Below, piece by piece: positions 6,403 to 8,827 of a DNA stretch of 8,827 bases (within the stretch, counting starts at the first letter, position 1; each line of letters begins with the position of its first letter). The translations under genes and the position numbers were made by a program. This DNA comes from Pseudomonadota bacterium (GTDB lineage Bacteria > Pseudomonadota > Gammaproteobacteria > Steroidobacterales > Steroidobacteraceae): contig QGVD01000106.1 of NCBI GenBank assembly GCA_003242685.1, forward strand, positions 1-8,827, in the 5' to 3' direction. The notes below the pieces were generated by a model. It ran no database searches and was not told the DNA's origin. It saw nothing but the letters and a program-made list of their open reading frames with translations.

Positions 6403-7590
6403 TCAGAGCGGGAACGGCGTCACGGTCCCGAGATCGCCGGGCTTCGAGTTCACCGAGACGACGGTGGCACGCGGGAAGAAGTTGAACTCGGAGGCGCTCG
6501 CCCAGGTGTAGGCGCCCATTGCCTGACCGACGATGAGATCACCGGCCTCGAGCTTCGGCAGCATCAGGTTCTCGGCGATGACGTCGATGCTGTCGCACGT
6601 GGGCCCGGCGAGCACGGACGGCAGACGCTCCGAGCCGTTGCGCAGCGGGACCACGGGATAGCGCGCGTGGTCGTACAGCTGACCGCTGTATGAGCCGTAC
6701 AGGCCGTCGTCGAGGTAATACCACCAGTGGCCTTCCCGCTTCGCGCGGCCCATGACCGAGGCCACGCCGATCGCTGCCGGACCCACGATGTAGCGGCCCG
6801 GCTCGGCGATGACGCGCACCCGCTTGGGGAGCTGCGCGAGCGCCGCGCGGATCGGCGCGCAGAAGCGGCCGATGTCGGGCACCGGCTGCATGTACTCGAT
6901 CGGGAAGCCTCCGCCGATGTCGAGCGTGTCGAAGGTGCCGAGCCTCTCGCGCCGCGCCGCCGCGATGAGCTTCGCGCAGGCGTTGATGGCCTCCACGTGC
7001 TTGGCGGAATCGATCGCCTGCGAGCCGACGTGGAATGACAGCCCGCGCACGTCGATGCCGAGCTCGGCGGCGAGCCGCGCCAGGGCGAGCACGTCCTCGG
7101 GGTCGCAGCCGAACTTGCGCGAGAGGTCGCACACGGCGCCGGGAGAGCGGAACGAGACACGGATGAGGAGCCGCACGTCGCGCGCGTAGCGCTCGAACTT
7201 GCGGATCTCGTCCGGATTGTCCGCGACGAAGGTTCGTACCCCGAAGTGAACCGCGTTGCGGATGTCCTCGTCGCGCTTGATGGGATGGGTGTGGATGCAG
7301 CGCTCGGGCGAGATGCCGAGCCGCGCAACGAGCTGCACCTCGCCCGTCGTCGCGAGATCGAGGAATCCCCCCTCATCCACGACCGTCTCCACCACGGCCG
7401 GGTGAGGCATGGGCTTCAGGGCGTAGTGCAGGTCGACGCCGGGCAATGCCTTGCGCAGCTTCCTGAACTGGGCCCGCACGCGCGCGCAGTCGACGATGAG
7501 GAGCGGCGAGCCGAACTCCCTCACGAGACGCCGGATCTCGTCCGGATGGAATGGATCGATGTAGCGCGCCTTGCGCGGCTGGCTCGGCAT
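6403..7590 (-). CDS. Fold-III PLP-dependent diamino acid decarboxylase (ornithine/lysine decarboxylase-like)
   Basis: This 395-residue cytoplasmic enzyme has an N-terminal alanine-racemase-like barrel and a C-terminal beta domain. Lys59 in YALKPMP is the PLP Schiff-base lysine. HVGSQ (187-191), DIGGGFP (224-230) and EPGRYIVGP (263-271) bind the cofactor. GPTCDSID (329-336) carries the active-site Cys332 and the aspartate that contacts the distal amine of the substrate in ornithine/lysine decarboxylases. DDGLYGSYSGQLYDH (294-308) and GAYTWASASEFN (359-370) are family signatures. It probably makes putrescine and/or cadaverine (polyamine synthesis). Ornithine and lysine specificity cannot be separated here, so no symbol is given. 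The length is normal for the family from ATG 7590. The longer frame to 7719 is rejected because the promoter lies inside it. It is transcribed divergently from the Ycf46-type ATPase, with a structured leader. Confidence 0.93.
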   Translation of the reverse strand: MPSQPRKARYIDPFHPDEIRRLVREFGSPLLIVDCARVRAQFRKLRKALPGVDLHYALKPMPHPAVVETVVDEGGFLDLATTGEVQLVARLGISPERCIHTHPIKRDEDIRNAVHFGVRTFVADNPDEIRKFERYARDVRLLIRVSFRSPGAVCDLSRKFGCDPEDVLALARLAAELGIDVRGLSFHVGSQAIDSAKHVEAINACAKLIAAARRERLGTFDTLDIGGGFPIEYMQPVPDIGRFCAPIRAALAQLPKRVRVIAEPGRYIVGPAAIGVASVMGRAKREGHWWYYLDDGLYGSYSGQLYDHARYPVVPLRNGSERLPSVLAGPTCDSIDVIAENLMLPKLEAGDLIVGQAMGAYTWASASEFNFFPRATVVSVNSKPGDLGTVTPFPL

Positions 7591-7607
7591 GGAATGGCTG
7601 ACCCCGG

Positions 7608-7648
7608 AAAAGGAAGCGGGCCGGAGCCCTCTTGCAGGGTTCCGGCCC
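7608..7648 (-). terminator. Leader stem-loop with U-rich run upstream of the decarboxylase (candidate attenuator)
   Basis: On the minus strand GGGCCGGA (7648-7641) pairs fully with TCCGGCCC (7625-7618). After one A-C mismatch, CCCT pairs with AGGG around a 5-base loop, giving 12 pairs. A run with T at six of eight positions (7615-7608) follows two bases later. It lies between the promoter (-10 at 7667-7672) and the ATG at 7590, so on this strand it can only act before the gene. A short upstream CCCT (7661-7658) could pair with AGGG (7649-7646), overlapping the first arm of the big stem. Attenuation is an inference. The U-run is interrupted, so read-through may be substantial. Confidence 0.5.
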
Positions 7649-7666
7649 TTCGTGCGCAGGGTCGCA

Positions 7667-7694
7667 ATTGTAGGAAAACGTGACCGCCTGACAA
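7667..7694 (-). promoter_or_regulatory. Sigma-70-type promoter of the decarboxylase gene
   Basis: On the minus strand TTGTCA (7694-7689, 5 of 6 consensus) and TACAAT (7672-7667, 5 of 6) are separated by 16 bases, in a locally less G+C-rich patch. The predicted transcript begins near 7660-7662, leaving a leader of about 70 bases. This is the best promoter visible in the window. Confidence 0.7.
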
Positions 7695-7730
7695 GGCCGC
7701 GCGCGCTCGTCTGCTGCATTCTTCCGCACC

Positions 7731-8827
7731 ATGAGCGTTCACACGCCCACCGGCGATCCGCGGCACGAGCTCGAGACCCTGCTCGCCTCGCGCTTCGCCC
7801 TGATCGTCGTCGAGACGCGCGAGGAGGCGCGCGTGCTCGATCTGGTGCTCGAGGCGAGCGCCAGGGTCCGCCGGCCGCAGGGCCGGGCGGTCTTCCAGTG
7901 GACCGTCACCGAAGGGCTGCGCCGGGTCGATGTCGAGATGGGCGGGCCTCAACGCTCGCTCGCCGAGCCCGCGCAGCTCCTGCGCCACCTCAAGGCGACT
8001 CCGGTCGCGGGCATCTACCTGCTCCTCGACTTCCATCCGTATCTGAGCGATCCCGTCCACGTGCGCATGCTGAAGGACATCGCTCAGGACCACGACCGGG
8101 TGCCTCGGACCATCGTGCTGGTGAGTCACGAGGTGGCGCTGCCGACCGAGCTCGAGCACCTCGCCGCGCATCTGCGGCTCGCTCTTCCGACTGCCGAGGA
8201 GCGCCGGGCGATCGTCACTCGCGTCGCGCAGGAGTGGAGCACGGCGAATCCGGGGAAATCGCCGCACCTCGATCCGCACGCGCTCGAACGAGTGGTCGAG
8301 AACCTCAACGGTCTCACGGCGCCCGACGCCGAGCGCCTGGTGCGGCGCGCGCTGTTCGACGACGGCGCGCTCACCCTCACCGACCTCTCCCGCGTGCTCG
8401 CGGCCAAGTACGAGCTCCTCAACCGCAGCGGCACGCTGTACTACGAGCCGGACACCGCGAAGTTCGCGGACGTCGGCGGCATGAAGAACCTGCGGCAGTG
8501 GCTCGCGAGCCGCAAGGCCGCCTTCGAGCGCAGGGTGGAGGGTCTCGACCCGCCGAAGGGAGTTCTCCTCATCGGCGTGCAGGGCTGCGGCAAGAGTCTC
8601 GCGGCTCGCGCCGCCGCCGGCATCCTCGGCGTGCCGCTGCTCCGGCTCGACTTCGCTGCGCTCTACAGCAAGTGGCAGGGCGAGTCGGAGAAGAACCTGC
8701 GCGAGTCGCTGCGCACCGCACAGAGCCTGGCGCCGTGCGTGCTCTGGATCGACGAGATCGAGAAGGCCAACGACTCCGGCGCAGCGGACGAGGGGGTCGC
8801 GCGGGGGTGGCTGGGGAGTTTTACACG
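7731..8827 (+). CDS. Ycf46-type AAA ATPase (partial, cut by right edge)
   Basis: The first 365 residues are present. Residues 1-240 are the Ycf46-specific N-terminal region (start HELETLLASRFALIVVETRE, then AGIYLLLDFHPYLSDP at 93-108), itself a degenerate P-loop-like domain. FADVGGMKNLRQWL (245-258) opens the AAA module. Walker A is GVQGCGKS (282-289, Lys288) and Walker B is VLWIDEIE (337-344). LLRLDFAALYSKWQGESEKN (303-322) is typical. The family is found in cyanobacteria, plastids and many proteobacteria. Cyanobacterial members are linked to regulating CO2 use and photosynthesis, while the role in other bacteria is unclear. The ATG at 7731 fits the usual N-terminus, but no ribosome binding site or clear promoter precedes it. 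The last ten residues (VARGWLGSFT) read like a corrupted form of the family's V-S-R-R-V-L-G-T/S-F-L motif, probably sequence error at a contig end. About 130 C-terminal residues are missing. Confidence 0.93.
   Translation, partial: MSVHTPTGDPRHELETLLASRFALIVVETREEARVLDLVLEASARVRRPQGRAVFQWTVTEGLRRVDVEMGGPQRSLAEPAQLLRHLKATPVAGIYLLLDFHPYLSDPVHVRMLKDIAQDHDRVPRTIVLVSHEVALPTELEHLAAHLRLALPTAEERRAIVTRVAQEWSTANPGKSPHLDPHALERVVENLNGLTAPDAERLVRRALFDDGALTLTDLSRVLAAKYELLNRSGTLYYEPDTAKFADVGGMKNLRQWLASRKAAFERRVEGLDPPKGVLLIGVQGCGKSLAARAAAGILGVPLLRLDFAALYSKWQGESEKNLRESLRTAQSLAPCVLWIDEIEKANDSGAADEGVARGWLGSFT

Noticed and set aside
6403..7719. Longer decarboxylase form starting at ATG 7719
   Set aside because: The added 43 residues have no family similarity, and the promoter and leader hairpin lie within them; ATG 7590 gives the usual length.
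7688..7720. Plus-strand promoter CTGACA ... TGCATT for the Ycf46-type gene
   Set aside because: The -35-like element is good but the -10-like element matches only 3 of 6 positions and the spacer is 21 bases.
1..8827. CRISPR array, tRNA, IS element or phage/defence module
   Set aside because: No regularly spaced repeats, cloverleaf sequence, transposase or terminal repeats were seen; the AAA ATPase is the Ycf46 type and not a defence ATPase.

Overview
The window is high-G+C DNA (roughly two thirds G+C by eye), densely coding with short intergenic gaps. It looks like chromosome from a Gram-negative bacterium, most likely a proteobacterium. The evidence is a LolD/FtsX-type exporter with a periplasmic/outer-membrane lipoprotein partner, a Tat-exported MepK-like murein endopeptidase, and a proteobacterial-style fold-III PLP decarboxylase. 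No tRNA, rRNA, CRISPR array, insertion sequence or phage gene is visible, and no gene-free stretch exceeds about 140 bases.

Layout, left to right. (1) Positions 1-3680, minus strand: a three-gene operon transcribed towards the left edge. It has an ABC ATPase (GTG start 3680), then a fused double-FtsX permease overlapping it by one base, then, 5 bases on, a lipocalin-like AttH/CrtC-type lipoprotein cut by the window edge. This is the AttE-AttFG-AttH arrangement, probably a lipid or lipoprotein-linked export system. (2) Positions 3758-5255, minus strand: a HAD phosphatase of the YihX type (TTG start proposed), a DUF486 four-helix membrane protein and a HIT hydrolase. The last two are only 3 bases apart. 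(3) Positions 5379-5744, plus strand: a small protein with a conserved KYT-type N-terminal domain and a 75-residue tail built from seven amino acids, rich in Arg, which looks DNA-binding. (4) Positions 5773-7590, minus strand: a PLP-dependent ornithine/lysine/diamino acid decarboxylase followed by a Tat-exported DUF882/MepK-like peptidase. (5) Positions 7731-8827, plus strand: the N-terminal two thirds of a Ycf46-type AAA ATPase, divergent from the decarboxylase and cut by the right edge.

The most interesting regulatory structure is the roughly 70-base leader of the decarboxylase gene. A near-consensus sigma-70 promoter (7667-7694) is followed by a strong 12-pair stem-loop and a U-rich run before the start codon at 7590, which resembles an attenuator. 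The last ~30 bases of the window read as a degraded version of a conserved Ycf46 motif and suggest a low-quality contig end. I see no clear new defence or mobile system here; most genes belong to recognisable housekeeping families.
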